A stretch of DNA of 64,000 nt from Tragulus kanchil (lineage: Eukaryota; Chordata; Mammalia; Artiodactyla; Tragulidae): NCBI GenBank assembly GCA_022376925.1, contig JAIOJX010000032.1, positions 175,571,479 to 175,635,478 on the forward strand, in the 5' to 3' direction. Positions within the stretch are counted from its first letter, which is position 1; every line of letters starts with the position of its first letter. The notes under the pieces were generated by a model. It worked only from the letters and a program-made list of their open reading frames with translations. It did not search any database and had not been told where the DNA came from. Position numbers and translations under genes: made by a program. Below are positions 9,809 to 22,110 of this stretch, in pieces.

Positions 9809-11971
9809 CTGAAGTGAAGTACATGGGTGGCCAAGGAAGGGAAGAAGTGCATTTGTTGCGATCAATGTTGCTCTGAGACTCTGAGCAAGTTCCTTCCCCT
9901 GATCTCAGCCCACATTCTTTCATCCACACCATCACAACAGTGTGCCAAGCCCTGGTGCCTCATTATTCAAAACATATATGAGATAAGGGCTGCAGATATT
10001 GAAGGCATTGTTGTTTTTCTGATTCTTATAGTTAATTAGTGATTCTTATAGACAGTTGGTTTATGTCCTTATTCTCTTACTTCTCATATCTTTGACTTGG
10101 AAGGCAGAATTCAAATTGAAATTTACTAGGCAAAATCTTGTCAAAATAGTAAGTCAAGGGGCGTTTTACAAGACAGTATGACAAAAGCAAGTTTCTGTGT
10201 GTAACTGTGCTTATGTCAGAGCATGTGGCTCTGAGCTTGTCAGGGGCTCACATTGGTGCCTTCTGTGTGTGTACATGTGTGGATGCGTGTCATATGCCAC
10301 ACATTACTGATGCCTTTTCTCTCTCTTTATATGAGTGGATATAATTCAATGGCCATGGCAACGTGGTTGTCAGCATCTTCATTTGATGAACAAAGCCATA
10401 TTTTGCAAGTACGGCATGATGTAACTGAAGGCTATGCTTGCATATGTACAAACCCAAGCCCCTCTTCTGACCATAGAAATGAGGCACTGTTGACAAAATT
10501 AAAAACATAAAGTGCATGAGTAACTGCAGTGAGTTCTATTTAATAAGTGCTTGGCTGGTGCCAGAAATGTTATAGCTGGCTAATGATAATGGAAGAAGCA
10601 GCTCTGAACTAAATCTCTGAGCAGTGACAGAATTTGGAGTTCCTGTCTTACAACTATCTATTTGTTTCAACAGTTTGATAGTTCTGGGAGGGTCTAACTA
10701 CGGTGAGTTTCAGCTTGGGGATGAGATCGCAGCTTTGGATTGTTGTGGTCACCTACAGGCATGCTGCATTCCTAGAATTAGAGATGGCTTGGATTCAGAC
10801 AGCAAGCAGACCTAAGACAATTTCAACACTTCCTTAGTTCTGTGGCTTTGAACCCTTCTTGGGGGCTTCAGATGTGATAAGACATTGCACAGAGCTGAAG
10901 GGGGAAAGTACCCAATGGGTGGGGCCAAGGAAGGAAGAAGTGCATTTGTTGCGATCAATGTTGCTCTGAGACTCTGAGCAAGTTCCTTCCCTGATCTCAG
11001 CCCACATTCTTTCATCCACACCATCACAACAGTGTGCCAAGCCCTGGTGCCTCATTATTCAAAACATATATGAGATAAGGGCTGCAGATATTGAAGGCAT
11101 TGTTGTTTTTCTGATTCTTATAGTTAATTAGTGATTCTTATAGACAGTTGGTTTATGTCCTTATTCTCTTACTTCTCATATCTTTGACTTGGAAGGCAGA
11201 ATTCAAATTGAAATTTACTAGGCAAAATCTTGTCAAAATAGTAAGTCAAGGGGCGTTTTACAAGACAGTATGACAAAAGCAAGTTTCTGTGTGTAACTGT
11301 GCTTATGTCAGAGCATGTGGCTCTGAGCTTGTCAGGGGCTCACATTGGTGCCTTCTGTGTGTGTACATGTGTGGATGCGTGTCATATGCCACACATTACT
11401 GATGCCTTTTCTCTCTCTTTATATGAGTGGATATAATTCAATGGCCATGGCAACGTGGTTGTCAGCATCTTCATTTGATGAACAAAGCCATATTTTGCAA
11501 GTACGGCATGATGTAACTGAAGGCTATGCTTGCATATGTACAAACCCAACCCCCTCTTCTGACCATAGAAATGAGGCACTGTTGACAAAATTAAAAACAT
11601 AAAGTGCATGAGTAACTGCAGTGAGTTCTATTTAATAAGTGCTTGGCTGGTGCCAGAAATGTTATAGCTGGCTAATGATAATGGAAGAAGCAGCTCTGAA
11701 CTAAATCTCTGAGCAGTGACAGAATTTGGAGTTCCTGTCTTACAACTATCTATTTGTTTCAACAGTTTGATAGTTCTGGGAGGGTCTAACTACGGTGAGT
11801 TTCAGCTTGGGGATGAGATCGCAGCTTTGGATTGTTGTGGTCACCTACAGGCATGCTGCATTCCTAGAATTAGAGATGGCTTGGATTCAGACAGCAAGCA
11901 GACCTAAGACAATTTCAACACTTCCTTAGTTCTGTGGCTTTGAACCTTCTTGAGCTTCAGATGTGAAAAGA
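9800..11971. repeat. Direct duplication D5 (9800-10884 / 10886-11971)
   Basis: The clearest case of end noise. Copy 1 ends 'gaacccttcttgggggcttc' where copy 2 reads 'gaaccttcttgagcttc', and copy 2 begins 'gaagggggaaagtacccaat' where copy 1 reads 'gaagtgaagtacatg'. Inside there is one visible substitution ('cccaagcccc' versus 'cccaacccc'). Homopolymer inflation at ends is typical of poor base calls. Boundary near 10886. Confidence 0.95.
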
Positions 11972-13835
11972 GGTTCAAGAATTGGAGACAGTATTGGATA
12001 TGAAGTTTCTCAAGAGATTGTTCTGAGTGCGGTTTTCAGACAAGTGCTTTTGTTACCCACCCAATACATATTTTCTACACCTGTGTTAGGCACTGGTTCA
12101 CTATTCTGCATTGATTTCCAACCTCTTTTGCCTTACTGACCTCTAGCCTCCCTTGAAGATAGGAGTCATCAGTTACACAACTACAGATGATAAGACATAC
12201 AGGAAAATCTATTGAATGGCTTCTGGGAAGAAAGAGTCTTCCCTGATAAAGGAAATGCTCATGAGGTGAGCTCTTTCTCACCATAATAATCCCTTCTTTT
12301 CCATCTTTGACTGTGTTCACATGAGAATATGACACACAGAGCTGTGGCAGCCATCTTGGAACCATGAGGCAAAAGGTCAAGTCATGAAAAGCATCATGCT
12401 GACCATGATGAAGATGACAGGTGGGACATAGTGGGTCCCTGGTCCTCACATTAAGCTGACAAACCAAACTTGGGATTGTCTACATTTACATTTCCTGATA
12501 ATTAAAGAGTAATTTCATGTGACTTAAACTACTATTTATTACCTATAGACAGGGACATTATTAATAACCATAACATACTATGTTATGAATTTAAAAGGTG
12601 GCTGCCCCTTGGAAGAAAAGGTATGACAAACCTAGACACCATATTAAAAAGCAGAGACATTGCCTTGATGACAAAGGTCCATATAGTCAAAGGTATGGTT
12701 TTTGCAACTTGATGACCAAGAGCAGCTGCATGTAACTAAACTCTCTGAGCAGTGAGTTCTATTTAATAAGTGCTTGGCTGGTGCCAGAAATGTTATAGCT
12801 GGCTAATGATAATGGAAGAAGCAGCTCTGAACTAAATCTCTGAGCAGTGACAGAATTTGGAGTTCCTGTCTTACAACTATCTATTTGTTTCAACAGTTTG
12901 ATAGTTCTGGGAGGGTCTAACTACGGTGAGTTTCAGCTTGGGGATGAGATCGCAGCTTTGGATTGTTGTGGTCACCTACAGGCATGCTGCATTCCTAGAA
13001 TTAGAGATGGCTTGGATTCAGACAGCAAGCAGACCTAAGACAATTTCAACACTTCCTTAGTTCTGTGGCTTTGAACCTTCTTGAGCTTCAGATGTGAAAA
13101 GAGGTTCAAGAATTGGAGACAGTATTGGATATGAAGTTTCTCAAGAGATTGTTCTGAGTGCGGTTTTCAGACAAGTGCTTTTGTTACCCACCCAATACAT
13201 ATTTTCTACACCTGTGTTAGGCACTGGTTCACTATTCTGCATTGATTTCCAACCTCTTTTGCCTTACTGACCTCTAGCCTCCCTTGAAGATAGGAGTCAT
13301 CAGTTACACAACTACAGATGATAAGACATACAGGAAAATCTATTGAATGGCTTCTGGGAAGAAAGAGTCTTCCCTGATAAAGGAAATGCTCATGAGGTGA
13401 GCTCTTTCTCACCATAATAATCCCTTCTTTTCCATCTTTGACTGTGTTCACATGAGAATATGACACACAGAGCTGTGGCAGCCATCTTGGAACCATGAGG
13501 CAAAAGGTCAAGTCATGAAAAGCATCATGCTGACCATGATGAAGATGACAGGTGGGACATAGTGGGTCCCTGGTCCTCACATTAAGCTGACAAACCAAAC
13601 TTGGGATTGTCTACATTTACATTTCCTGATAATTAAAGAGTAATTTCATGTGACTTAAACTACTATTTATTACCTATAGACAGGGACATTATTAATAACC
13701 ATAACATACTATGTTATGAATTTAAAAGGTGGCTGCCCCTTGGAAGAAAAGGTATGACAAACCTAGACACCATATTAAAAAGCAGAGACATTGCCTTGAT
13801 GACAAAGGTCCATATAGTCAAAGGTATGGTTTTTT
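11618..13835. repeat. Direct duplication D6 (11618-12704 / 12749-13835)
   Basis: Offset 1131. Bases 12705-12748 between the copies do not continue either copy and look like an unreliable tail; part of it ('aactctctgagcagtga') resembles 11705-11718. The first 200 bases also occur in D5. Probable contig overlap; boundary near 12749. Confidence 0.93.
12600..12704 (+). mobile_element. BovB (RTE) LINE fragment, cut by the D6 boundary
   Basis: 'cttggaagaaaaggtatgac' and 'attaaaaagcagagacattg' are landmarks of the 3' part of the BovB reverse-transcriptase frame. The fragment is interrupted at the contig edge; the full version is at 13731-14257. Confidence 0.85.
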
Positions 13836-14257
13836 CAACAGCCATGTACAGATGTGAGAGCTGGACCATAAAGAAGGCTGAATGCCAAAGAACTGATGCT
13901 TTCAAATTGTGGTGTTAGAGAAGACTCTTAGAGTATTTTGTACAGTAAGGAGACCAAACCAGTCAGTCCTAAAGGAAATCCATTCTGAATATTTATTGGA
14001 AGGACTGATGCTGAAGCTGAAGCTGTAATACTTTGGCCACCTGCTGTGAAGGACAACTCGTGGAAAAGACCATGATGCTGGGAAAGACTGAGGGCAGGAG
14101 GAGAAGGAGAGACAGAGGATGAGATGGTTAGATAGCATCACCAACTGAGAGGACATGTGTTTGAGCAGACTCTGGGAGATGGTGAAGTATAGGGAAGTCT
14201 GGCGTGCTGCAATTCAAGGTGTTACAAAGAGTTGAACATAACTTAGCAACTGAATAA
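13731..14257 (+). mobile_element. BovB (RTE) LINE 3' end (D7 copy 1)
   Basis: 5'-truncated BovB. It runs from the late reverse-transcriptase region through 'ggatgagatggttagatagc' and 'gcgtgctgcaattcaagg' to the family's 3' end 'cataacttagcaactgaa'. The ancestral frame is broken: a TAG follows the conserved Lys-Leu-Trp-Cys at 13916-13918. This is a dead, 5'-truncated copy. Confidence 0.9.
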
Positions 14258-14870
14258 CATCTGTGTTACAGACAGAGTGCCAGGCTCAGAATATTCAGCA
14301 AAACATGAATATTTTCTGTCTTCATAATGACTCCAGGTCTGCAGGAGATGCAGATGGTTTGGAGCATAGGGCAAGATAAGAAGGGATGTCTCTTTGCAAG
14401 ATTTCATTAATTATTTTGCACTTTATCTCCAATAAAAGGAGAATATCCTGCAGAGTAGTACCTGATTTAATTTTCCACAGGAAGTCTGATGATTTTCACA
14501 GTAAAAACACTGTGGCTTTGGACTCCAAACAGAAAGTGAACAGGCTTCCTCCTAAATCTACAGAACAGTGAAGGGACAAGGACCAGGTCTGAAGGATTCC
14601 AGGGAGACAGGGAGCTGCAGAAGCATGCTCTCATCACCAGCCCTGCACTGGAGGGCCTGAGAGCAGCTGCAGATACCTATGGGAACACACTCAACACCCA
14701 TGGACACGGACAGAGGCCAATGAATAGTGACAAACCAAACTTGGGATTGTCTACATTTACATTTCCTGATAATTAAAGAGTAATTTCATGTGACTTAAAC
14801 TACTATTTATTACCTATAGACAGGGACATTATTAATAACCATAACATACTATGTTATGAATTTAAAAGGT

Positions 14871-15397
14871 GGCTGCCCCTTGGAAGAAAAGGTATGACAA
14901 ACCTAGACACCATATTAAAAAGCAGAGACATTGCCTTGATGACAAAGGTCCATATAGTCAAAGGTATGGTTTTTTCAACAGCCATGTACAGATGTGAGAG
15001 CTGGACCATAAAGAAGGCTGAATGCCAAAGAACTGATGCTTTCAAATTGTGGTGTTAGAGAAGACTCTTAGAGTATTTTGTACAGTAAGGAGACCAAACC
15101 AGTCAGTCCTAAAGGAAATCCATTCTGAATATTTATTGGAAGGACTGATGCTGAAGCTGAAGCTGTAATACTTTGGCCACCTGCTGTGAAGGACAACTCG
15201 TGGAAAAGACCATGATGCTGGGAAAGACTGAGGGCAGGAGGAGAAGGAGAGACAGAGGATGAGATGGTTAGATAGCATCACCAACTGAGAGGACATGTGT
15301 TTGAGCAGACTCTGGGAGATGGTGAAGTATAGGGAAGTCTGGCGTGCTGCAATTCAAGGTGTTACAAAGAGTTGAACATAACTTAGCAACTGAATAA
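14871..15397 (+). mobile_element. BovB (RTE) LINE 3' end (D7 copy 2)
   Basis: Duplicate of 13731-14257 with the same inactivating stop at 15056-15058. Confidence 0.9.
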
Positions 15398-15845
15398 CAT
15401 CTGTGTTACAGACAGAGTGCCAGGCTCAGAATATTCAGCAAAACATGAATATTTTCTGTCTTCATAATGACTCCAGGTCTGCAGGAGATGCAGATGGTTT
15501 GGAGCATAGGGCAAGATAAGAAGGGATGTCTCTTTGCAAGATTTCATTAATTATTTTGCACTTTATCTCCAATAAAAGGAGAATATCCTGCAGAGTAGTA
15601 CCTGATTTAATTTTCCACAGGAAGTCTGATGATTTTCACAGTAAAAACACTGTGGCTTTGGACTCCAAACAGAAAGTGAACAGGCTTCCTCCTAAATCTA
15701 CAGAACAGTGAAGGGACAAGGACCAGGTCTGAAGGATTCCAGGGAGACAGGGAGTTGCAGAAGCATGCTCTCATCACCAGCCCTGCACTGGAGGGCCTGA
15801 GAGCAGCTGCAGATACCTATGGGAACACACTCAACACCCATGGAC

Positions 15846-16560
15846 CACAAGGAAGACAGAGTGTTCCCTAATGAATAGTACCTGAGCCTGGTGATAAAGG
15901 TCAGTGTCAGTGATAAACCATGTTGCTATCATGCATTCTCTTTTGATATTCTGTGATAAGAATGACACTCTACCTCTGTGTTCTCCCTTCCTCAAAACCA
16001 TAAACTCTAGTTATAAAGACAAAAACATCAGACAAATTCCAGTCTAGGACATCCTGCAAGCTCCCTGACCTACGTTCCTCAACATGTAAAGTTCTTGAAA
16101 AACAAGGGAAATTTGGGAAACTGTTGAAATCTAGAGAAACCTAAAGAGAGATCAAGACTAAATGCAATGTGGTGCCCTGGCTAGGATCCTGGGACACAAA
16201 ATGAACATTAGAAAAAATGAGAGGAAAAAAAAGAAAAAATGAGAATATGTGAATAAAGTATGGACTTTTGTTAATAATAACATATCAATATCAGTTCCTT
16301 AGTTGTGACACATTTACACTATTAAGATGTTAACAATAGAGAAAATCTTGTGTGGAAGATATAGGTGCTCTCTGTATTATCTTTGTAATCATTCTGTAAA
16401 TTTAAAACAGTTCTAAAACATTTGAAGTATATTAAAAAAAAAAAAGCATGAGACCCTTATACTTTATATACAAAAAGGCAAATTTAAAAATAATCGTGTA
16501 GTTCCTTGTGAGAGGGTATAGAAGCCTGAAGACAATTGAATGATATATTTAAATGCTAAA
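15846..16560. other. Noncoding stretch, no gene seen
   Basis: Single-copy AT-rich DNA, A-rich around 16200-16260 and 16430-16445. Possibly more old L1, but I cannot support it. No exon or RNA gene recognised. Confidence 0.5.
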
Positions 16561-17696
16561 AGAAAAAAAATGAATAAATGTGAAATCAGTATGTGAGAAT
16601 TGATATCTAGATCAATGAAACAGCATGGATAAATCAGAGATAAATCCACACATAGTTTGCCAAATAATTTCCAATAAAGGGCCAAATGGGGAAAATACAG
16701 TCTTTTCAAAGAATAGTACTGGAACAACTTTGGAGTTTGAAGGTGGTGGAGGGAAATAAAACCTATGCCACAAAGAAAAATTAAGTTGCAATAGACAAGA
16801 GAAATCAAACAAAACTATACAACAACAAAACTTTTAAAAGGATAGGCAGTAGGCAAAAACATCATGACAAACTCAAAGAAAAAATGCTAAGCTAAAAGCA
16901 TCTGCTCTTTGACAGAAACTAAGAAAATGAAAAGACAAGGCACACAATGGGAAAAAATATATACAATATGTACATCTGACAAAGAGCTAGTATCCAGACA
17001 ACTTAAAGAACACCTGCAGCTAAATTTGTGGCTTTATCATAAACCCCAACTCACTTTAAAAATGAGTACACATTTTAAAACAACATTTCAGAAAAGAGGA
17101 TATACAGACAGCCAACACATTTTTGAAAAGAAATTAAACAACATTAGTCATCAGGAATATTAAATAAAAACTGCAAGGAGACACTGAAGCCCACTAAAAT
17201 GGCTAAAATTTATAAGACAAAGTCCAGTGTTGGGGAGGATGTGAAACCACCTGAATTCTCATATATTGAGAAGTGGAGGGTATTTTGTAAGTTTCTTTCA
17301 AAGTTAAACATGCACTTATCAACAATCCCATTTTGCAAGTTTTTCTGTGAGAAACGAAGGCACTGGTTCATGTTCACTATGGAGTTTTTCAAGTGAAGCT
17401 GTTCACTATATTGATAACAGTTTTATTCTTAATGATCAAAATCCAGATGTAATCCATGCCTGCATCAATAAGTGAGTGCATAAATAAATTGCATCCCCAC
17501 AATGTAATATTTCTCAGTAATACAATATATCAGAGTGATAAAGCCATGAGAGGGATCTAAGAACATCCTGTAAGTCCATGTAGCCAGACATAAACCGTAT
17601 GTGCTGTGTGACTCTATTATCTAGAAATCTGGGAAGACAGAGATATGTAAAATGACAGGGTGTTTAGCAGTGTTTCCCTAAGACGGTGTCGGGGTT
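16560..17696 (+). mobile_element. Old L1 ORF2 3' region (L1M-like), degenerate
   Basis: The order of motifs follows L1 ORF2 near its end: 'gatctagatcaatgaaacag', 'gccaaataatttccaataa', 'gacaaagagctagtatccag', 'aaaaatgagtacacatttta', 'catcaggaatattaaataaa', 'actaaaatggctaaaattta', 'ttctgtgagaaacgaagg'. Frames are broken by stops, and the short frames (84 and 65 codons) are leftovers of ORF2. From 16820 on it is the first copy of D8. Confidence 0.85.
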
Positions 17697-17925
17697 GGGT
17701 CTTTTTTATTTTATTATTTTTTTATATTTTTACAGAGTTTTGTTGTTCACATACATGTATGTTTCCAGATCAGTCATATGCATATCCCTCCCACCCTCTC
17801 CCAGTCCTCCCCATCCTACCCCTCCAGGCCGCAACACAGAGTCCCTGGAGGATCCCCCATCCCACAGCACAACGACAATAGCTATCTTTTACGCATATAA
17901 TAGTACAGGTTTCCAGGGGGCTTGA
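17697..17925 (-). mobile_element. L1 3'-UTR-like element nested in the old L1 (D8 copy 1)
   Basis: T-rich start, 'acagagttttgttgttcaca', then C-rich 'ctcccaccctctcccagtcc'. It interrupts the older L1, whose 3' end resumes after 19060 ('ggggtgatgaaaatgttctc'). Shares its core with 636-775. Confidence 0.5.
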
Positions 17926-17952
17926 AAAGTGCAAGAGAGAAAGGGTTTTTCT

Positions 17953-18829
17953 CAACAACAAAACTTTTAAAAGGATAGGCAGTAGGCAAAAACATCATGA
18001 CAAACTCAAAGAAAAAATGCTAAGCTAAAAGCATCTGCTCTTTGACAGAAACTAAGAAAATGAAAAGACAAGGCACACAATGGGAAAAAATATATACAAT
18101 ATGTACATCTGACAAAGAGCTAGTATCCAGACAACTTAAAGAACACCTGCAGCTAAATTTGTGGCTTTATCATAAACCCCAACTCACTTTAAAAATGAGT
18201 ACACATTTTAAAACAACATTTCAGAAAAGAGGATATACAGACAGCCAACACATTTTTGAAAAGAAATTAAACAACATTAGTCATCAGGAATATTAAATAA
18301 AAACTGCAAGGAGACACTGAAGCCCACTAAAATGGCTAAAATTTATAAGACAAAGTCCAGTGTTGGGGAGGATGTGAAACCACCTGAATTCTCATATATT
18401 GAGAAGTGGAGGGTATTTTGTAAGTTTCTTTCAAAGTTAAACATGCACTTATCAACAATCCCATTTTGCAAGTTTTTCTGTGAGAAACGAAGGCACTGGT
18501 TCATGTTCACTATGGAGTTTTTCAAGTGAAGCTGTTCACTATATTGATAACAGTTTTATTCTTAATGATCAAAATCCAGATGTAATCCATGCCTGCATCA
18601 ATAAGTGAGTGCATAAATAAATTGCATCCCCACAATGTAATATTTCTCAGTAATACAATATATCAGAGTGATAAAGCCATGAGAGGGATCTAAGAACATC
18701 CTGTAAGTCCATGTAGCCAGACATAAACCGTATGTGCTGTGTGACTCTATTATCTAGAAATCTGGGAAGACAGAGATATGTAAAATGACAGGGTGTTTAG
18801 CAGTGTTTCCCTAAGACGGTGTCGGGGTT
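17953..18829 (+). mobile_element. Old L1 ORF2 3' region (D8 copy 2)
   Basis: Duplicate of 16820-17696, with the same broken frames. Confidence 0.85.
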
Positions 18830-19062
18830 GGGTCTTTTTTATTTTATTATTTTTTTATATTTTTACAGAGTTTTGTTGTTCACATACATGTATGTTTCCA
18901 GATCAGTCATATGCATATCCCTCCCACCCTCTCCCAGTCCTCCCCATCCTACCCCTCCAGGCCGCAACACAGAGTCCCTGTAGGATCCCCCACTCCCACA
19001 GCACAACGACAATAGCTATCTTTTTCACATATGATAGTATAGGTTTCCAGGTGAGGTTGGGT
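18830..19062 (-). mobile_element. Nested L1 3'-UTR-like element (D8 copy 2)
   Basis: Duplicate of 17697-17925 with slightly different ends. Confidence 0.5.
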
Positions 19063-19074
19063 CTTGAAAAAGTG

Positions 19075-19215
19075 CAAGAGAGAAAGTTGGGGTGATGAAA
19101 ATGTTCTCATGAGTGTGGCACTGGATACATGGGTTGATTCTTTACTCAAACTACACGAGATTGTACTTAAAATAGTTTCATTTTAATGTAAATTATACCT
19201 CAATATATTCATTCA
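19075..19215 (+). mobile_element. Old L1 3' end, continuation after the nested insertion
   Basis: 'ggggtgatgaaaatgttctc' and 'gtaaattatacctcaatata' match the usual end of old L1 3' UTRs, so this continues the L1 at 16560-17696 across the nested element. Confidence 0.65.
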
Positions 19216-19335
19216 AAATTATATTGGGTCCAGATCATGGAAAGCCTTGTGCACCAGAATATAGCTTCTATGAGAAACAGATCAGTTTTATTCATTGCTG
19301 TTTGCTCAGAACCTAAAATAGTTTATTCCACATTT

Positions 19336-19471
19336 GTTGTTGTTTAGTCTCCAAATAGCGTCCAACCCTACAACCCCATGGAGTGTATAGCCCGCCAGGC
19401 TCCTCTGTCCGTGGGATTGTCCAGGCAAGAATACTGGAGTGGGCTGACATTCCCTTTTCCTTCCTCTGCAT
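19336..19471 (-). mobile_element. Bov-tA SINE, antisense, truncated head
   Basis: 'tgttgttgtttagtctccaa', 'cgccaggctcctctgtccg' and 'caagaatactggagtgggct' are present. The tRNA-derived head is missing, and the element stops close to the left edge of D9. Confidence 0.8.
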
Positions 19472-21687
19472 AGTAAACATTTAATGTGTATTTGTTAAAC
19501 ATATGGAAGAGTATTTGGAATTGCTGAAGGCATATCATGGCAAGAGTCCTGAACTCATTGCAAAATCAGACTTGTTTTCTGATTTTGTGGGGTGACATCA
19601 CCAGAGTGTGGTCCCCATGTGGGGCAGGATGGCTGCATGGCAGGTGGATTTTCTGGGTGAAATCCATATACAAGAGTTGATAAAGGCTATCAGAACAGTC
19701 CAGCTGAGGACACAGGGACTGGAGACTCTGGGTAGCATCATTCTAGTATGTCTTTGTACAACAGCCTTAGAAACACAGGATTTTATCTCAACAAAACACA
19801 CAAAAAAGAGAGAAAGTTCTTGTTTCTCTGTCCTGCCAGGATGCTTTCTAAAGGAAGGTAAGAAATAGGAAACATGGTCCTTCAAATTCTAAATGAACTG
19901 TTAACACTGATCTTCTCCTTCAGCCTGGATCTTGAGTAACAAGGTCAAGAGTGTGATGACCGTGAAGACACATGAACCTTCTTCAGAGAAGCATGACCCT
20001 TGAAGAGGATTGCCAGCCAGACATCCCTCCGTCTCTCTCTCTTTCCACTGCCTCTTTCTCTCTGACTGATTAAACTGAAAGATGTTACCAGAACTTTTGC
20101 ACCAGAGGCAAATTCAAAACTTTGAACATCTCAGCATCACCTTTAAGAGAAGCCCTGTTATTGCCTTCATAACGGGAAGGCAGCAAATCAGAAATTAGAA
20201 AGAAGGCACGTTGACAGTGATTGATGCCCAAGGCTTTCTCCTGATTCGCTGATTAAACTCATCAATCTATATGCAGAAGATGTGTCCAAGGCAAATGGAG
20301 GCAACCAGCCTTAACGGATCTGGTTGTCAGAACTAAGGGGAAAAGGAGACTCTCAGCTTTAAAGTGTACAGAAAATACAGGAAAACAGGGAGGCATACGG
20401 GGAGAATGTTTACCTCCAAGGGGGTGAAGCTCCAGGGACAGGAGGGTGCCCCAGGAGGAGCGGTGAGAGTGCTCCTTGAAGGAGTGAAGTGAGGAATGAG
20501 TAATTCCCTGGAGAGTCCAAAAGATTTGCTAACGTTTGGGAATCTGAAAGTTCTCTAGAGAATGTGGGGCAGGAATTGGTGCATGAGTAAACATTTAATG
20601 TGTATTTGTTAAACATATGGAAGAGTATTTGGAATTGCTGAAGGCATATCATGGCAAGAGTCCTGAACTCATTGCAAAATCAGACTTGTTTTCTGATTTT
20701 GTGGGGTGACATCACCAGAGTGTGGTCCCCATGTGGGGCAGGATGGCTGCATGGCAGGTGGATTTTCTGGGTGAAATCCATATACAAGAGTTGATAAAGG
20801 CTATCAGAACAGTCCAGCTGAGGACACAGGGACTGGAGACTCTGGGTAGCATCATTCTAGTATGTCTTTGTACAACAGCCTTAGAAACACAGGATTTTAT
20901 CTCAACAAAACACACAAAAAAGAGAGAAAGTTCTTGTTTCTCTGTCCTGCCAGGATGCTTTCTAAAGGAAGGTAAGAAATAGGAAACATGGTCCTTCAAA
21001 TTCTAAATGAACTGTTAACACTGATCTTCTCCTTCAGCCTGGATCTTGAGTAACAAGGTCAAGAGTGTGATGACCGTGAAGACACATGAACCTTCTTCAG
21101 AGAAGCATGACCCTTGAAGAGGATTGCCAGCCAGACATCCCTCCGTCTCTCTCTCTTTCCACTGCCTCTTTCTCTCTGACTGATTAAACTGAAAGATGTT
21201 ACCAGAACTTTTGCACCAGAGGCAAATTCAAAACTTTGAACATCTCAGCATCACCTTTAAGAGAAGCCCTGTTATTGCCTTCATAACGGGAAGGCAGCAA
21301 ATCAGAAATTAGAAAGAAGGCACGTTGACAGTGATTGATGCCCAAGGCTTTCTCCTGATTCGCTGATTAAACTCATCAATCTATATGCAGAAGATGTGTC
21401 CAAGGCAAATGGAGGCAACCAGCCTTAACGGATCTGGTTGTCAGAACTAAGGGGAAAAGGAGACTCTCAGCTTTAAAGTGTACAGAAAATACAGGAAAAC
21501 AGGGAGGCATACGGGGAGAATGTTTACCTCCAAGGGGGTGAAGCTCCAGGGACAGGAGGGTGCCCCAGGAGGAGCGGTGAGAGTGCTCCTTGAAGGAGTG
21601 AAGTGAGGAATGAGTAATTCCCTGGAGAGTCCAAAAGATTTGCTAAGTTTCTGTTTGGGAATCTGAAAGTTCTCTAGAGAATGTAGA
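19472..21687. repeat. Direct duplication D9 (19472-20568 / 20586-21687)
   Basis: Offset 1114. The interior looks identical. At the right end copy 1 has 'gctaacgtttggg' where copy 2 has 'gctaagtttctgtttggg', then copy 1 diverges into an 18-base tail. Content is otherwise unique-looking noncoding DNA; 95- and 86-codon frames on opposite strands overlap and look fortuitous. Boundary near 20586. Confidence 0.95.
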
Positions 21688-22110
21688 GCCAGGGGCTAAT
21701 CTGTTGCATCCGTACTTGCTGGTTTAACTCTTTCTCAGCTTATTAGATACAAACCAAGGCTTATATTCCTAATGCAGCTTTTGTTGCTGTGCCTCTGACA
21801 GTCGTGCCATCCTGTCCCTTTACAAGGCTGCCTGCGTTTCCTGCATTGCAGTCCGCATGCACCGGGGCTTTCCTTCTTCTGTTTGCTTGTTAGATGTTGG
21901 GCCCTCTGAGGAGAGGGATTTTGTTTCATTCATACTGCCTTAACAAATACCTGTGTTGATGGTTGACACTGTAGGAGGACTCGTTGCCCATTTGGTGACT
22001 AAGTTGTTTTTTTTCCCTGGTTCACAGTAGTTTGTATCTGTTTATGTGTCTTCTTAGTGGGTTTTTCCTGAATATTTCTCTAGCTTCTGTTCCCTGTCCC
22101 CTACCCTGCC
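21688..22110. other. Noncoding stretch, no gene seen
   Basis: Mixed-composition single-copy DNA. No repeat or exon recognised. Confidence 0.5.

Larger units (their letters stand above)
8023..10154. repeat. Direct duplication D4 (8023-9086 / 9095-10154)
   Basis: Near-identical copies. The left end of copy 2 has lost two bases ('gttaacacatgcc' versus 'gttaacgcacatgcc') and has 'ggccgttcc' for 'ggccattcc'. The first 340 bases are shared with D3, giving three copies of that part. Probable contig overlap; boundary near 9095. Confidence 0.95.
13588..15845. repeat. Direct duplication D7 (13588-14705 / 14728-15845)
   Basis: Offset 1140. One internal substitution ('ggagctgcag' versus 'ggagttgcag' near 14612/15753). 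After the shared 'caacacccatggac', copy 1 carries a 22-base version of what copy 2 writes as 'cacaaggaagacagagtg', so the edges are discordant. Boundary near 14728. Confidence 0.95.
16820..19085. repeat. Direct duplication D8 (16820-17942 / 17953-19085)
   Basis: Offset 1133. Copy 1 loses fidelity near its right end ('ccagggggcttgaaaagtg' versus 'ccaggtgaggttgggtcttg'), and copy 2 also differs at 'ccctgtaggatcc' versus 'ccctggaggatcc'. Probable contig overlap; boundary near 17953. Confidence 0.95.

Noticed and set aside
10340..10380. Possible RFX half-site (CCATGGCAAC) near 10362
   Set aside because: Only one half-site, no partner and no CCAAT box nearby.
12075..12467. 130-codon minus-strand frame, repeated at 13206-13598
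   Set aside because: No recognisable domain, low-complexity start context, and the second copy is the D6 duplicate. Identity between copies is not evidence of selection here.
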